DNA of 36,766 nt from Desulfuromonadales bacterium. GTDB taxonomy: Bacteria; Desulfobacterota; Desulfuromonadia; Desulfuromonadales; JACZKF01. A model generated the notes under the pieces. It saw nothing but the letters and a program-made list of their open reading frames with translations. It did no database searches and was not told the DNA's origin. Within the stretch, counting starts at the first letter, position 1. Each line of letters opens with the position of its first letter. This document shows positions 36,022 through 36,766 of the stretch, one piece after another. The DNA is taken from contig JARFUG010000011.1 of assembly GCA_029289095.1 (NCBI GenBank), positions 26,637-63,402 of the forward strand. The letters are read 5' to 3'. Both the position numbers and the translations under genes were made by a program.

Positions 36022-36546
36022 TCAAAGCAGCTTCTTCACCGCTTCCAGCACGGCATCGAAGTTCGGCTGTTCGGCAACTTCGGGGACGATCTCCCGGTAG
36101 GCCACTTTGCCGTCGGCATCGATAACGAAGACGGCGCGGGCCAGAAGCTTCAGCTCCTTGATCAGAACACCGTAGCTCAGACCGAAGGAGCGGTCCTGGT
36201 AATCGGAGAGGGTCCTGATCCTCTCAATTCCCGCATTGCCGCACCAGCGCTTCTGGGCGGGGGGGAGGTCCATGCTGATGGTATAAATTTCAACCTTCTC
36301 GGGGAGCTCGGACGCCCTCTGGTTAAAGGTGCGGGTCGTCAGGTCGCACGGGCCGGTGTCAAGGGAAGGAACGGTGGAGATAAGGCGGATCTTTCCGGCT
36401 GAATCGTTCAGGGTCACGGGAGTGAAGGCGGTGTCGACGACCCGGAATTCCGGCGCCTGCGACCCGACGAGAATGTCGTCTCCAAGCAGCGTGACGGGAT
36501 TTCCCTTGAAAGTAACGGCGCCTTGCTTTTCTCGTGTGATCGTCAT
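36022..36546 (-). CDS. tpx: Thiol peroxidase (atypical 2-Cys peroxiredoxin)
   Basis: 174 residues. It reduces hydrogen and alkyl hydroperoxides using thioredoxin. The peroxidatic cysteine is C67 in STVPSLDTGPCDLTTR and the resolving cysteine C102 in RWCGNAGIERI, 35 residues apart as in the E. coli enzyme. Family features are GDDILVGSQAPEF and RAVFVIDADGKVAYREIVPE. It uses cysteine, not selenocysteine. ATG 36546 has AGGAGG 8 nt upstream. It has its own strong promoter and ends in the terminator at 35957-35988, so it looks like a single-gene unit. Confidence 0.96.
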   Translation of the reverse strand: MTITREKQGAVTFKGNPVTLLGDDILVGSQAPEFRVVDTAFTPVTLNDSAGKIRLISTVPSLDTGPCDLTTRTFNQRASELPEKVEIYTISMDLPPAQKRWCGNAGIERIRTLSDYQDRSFGLSYGVLIKELKLLARAVFVIDADGKVAYREIVPEVAEQPNFDAVLEAVKKLL

Positions 36547-36588
36547 GGGTGGGGCCTCCTGTGTGAATTGATTATTGCAACGGTCATA

Positions 36589-36616
36589 ATTCTAATCGCC
36601 CACCCACGATTGTCAA
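36589..36616 (-). promoter_or_regulatory. Sigma-70 type promoter of tpx
   Basis: On the minus strand: TTGACA (36616-36611), a 16-bp spacer, TAGAAT (36594-36589). Both hexamers are close to consensus; the ATG is 43 bp downstream. Peroxide control (PerR or OxyR) is possible, but I see no clear site. Confidence 0.75.
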
Positions 36617-36627
36617 GAAGGCACTTT

Positions 36628-36732
36628 CGCCCACTCGCCCACTCAGCCCCTTCCCCCGCCTTCTGCCTTCTGCCTTCTGCCTTCTGCCTTCTGTCTTCTG
36701 GCTCCTGGCTCCTGGCTCCTGGCTCCTGCCTT
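36628..36732. repeat. Tandem CTTCTGC / CTGGCTC heptamers (family C, second locus)
   Basis: CGCCCACTCGCCCACTC (36629-36645) is followed by four GCCTTCT units, then GTCTTCTGGCTCCTGGCTCC and further TGGCTCC copies up to CTGCCTT at 36726-36732. The same TGGCTCC run ends the array at 351-380. If the inverse arm exists it would lie outside the window. Confidence 0.8.
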
Positions 36733-36734
36733 AC

Positions 36735-36766
36735 CTACCCACAGACACCGCAGCGGCGGCAGCCGG
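36735..36766 (-). CDS. Possible C-terminus of a cysteine-rich protein (partial)
   Basis: Read on the minus strand, the last complete codons are GCRRCGVCG and a TAG stop (36735-36737). Three cysteines spaced C-x-x-C-x-x-C suggest the end of a metal- or cluster-binding protein, but only nine residues are visible. The repeat array begins 3 bp after the stop. Confidence 0.35.
   Translation of the reverse strand, partial: GCRRCGVCG

Noticed and set aside
36022-36546. Selenocysteine in thiol peroxidase
   Set aside because: Both active positions are ordinary cysteine codons and there is no in-frame TGA.

Overview
The window looks like a chromosomal stretch of a GC-rich, anaerobic, Gram-negative delta-proteobacterium, most likely a Desulfuromonadales/Geobacter relative. 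This is inferred from the gene families: a complete selA-selB-selD set with a selenocysteine-containing SelD, a small multi-heme-type c cytochrome, a 2-hydroxyacyl-CoA dehydratase/activase pair, outer-membrane beta-barrels and thiol peroxidase. No phage, plasmid, CRISPR, rRNA or tRNA gene was found. The tRNA-Sec gene (selC) needed by the Sec machinery is not visible here.

Layout. 1-5.9 kb (minus strand): split transketolase pair (C-terminal subunit cut by the window edge), a conserved hypothetical, a short cobalamin-dependent methionine synthase, a GerMN-domain protein and glutamate racemase. 6.0-9.1 kb (plus): a membrane protein, a dehydratase D-component with its overlapping ATPase activator, a small membrane-anchored di-heme cytochrome and a translationally coupled zincin-like protein. 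9.3-14.7 kb (minus): an outer-membrane barrel protein, carB with a clear terminator, and a YitT-family membrane protein that starts at TTG. 14.8-20.7 kb: FAD-linked sugar-lactone-oxidase-like protein, an Anabaena-sensory-rhodopsin-transducer homologue without a rhodopsin nearby, a PAS histidine kinase, a DUF1330 protein and a MATE/MOP-like transporter. 20.7-27.0 kb: a block bounded by two inverted copies of a ~194-bp MITE-like element, holding CapA-like, degenerate-GGDEF/EAL, outer-membrane, two-PAS, DUF488 and PpnP genes. 27.1-32.6 kb (plus): a 47-residue small ORF, selA, selB, selD (UGA codon 17) and a methyltransferase overlapping selD. 32.8-35.5 kb (minus): a MoxR ATPase, a VWA protein and a small unknown protein. 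35.7-36.8 kb: TatA-like protein, tpx, and repeats.

The selA-selB-selD genes together make selenophosphate, convert Ser-tRNA-Sec to Sec-tRNA-Sec and deliver it to UGA codons. SelD itself needs this machinery, so the pathway feeds back on its own synthesis.

The most unusual feature of the window is its intergenic DNA. At least seven sequence-unrelated families of short (7-9 bp period) tandem repeats occur as inverted pairs that could fold into long hairpins. They sit directly at, or even supply, the stop codons of many genes (transketolase N, metH, murI, activase, selA, selB and others). One family (core CACCAAGACACCAAG) occurs four times, once nested inside another family. Separately, the two MITE-like copies carry 10-bp perfect terminal inverted repeats and ~11-bp target duplications. 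These repeats are the best candidates here for something poorly described.
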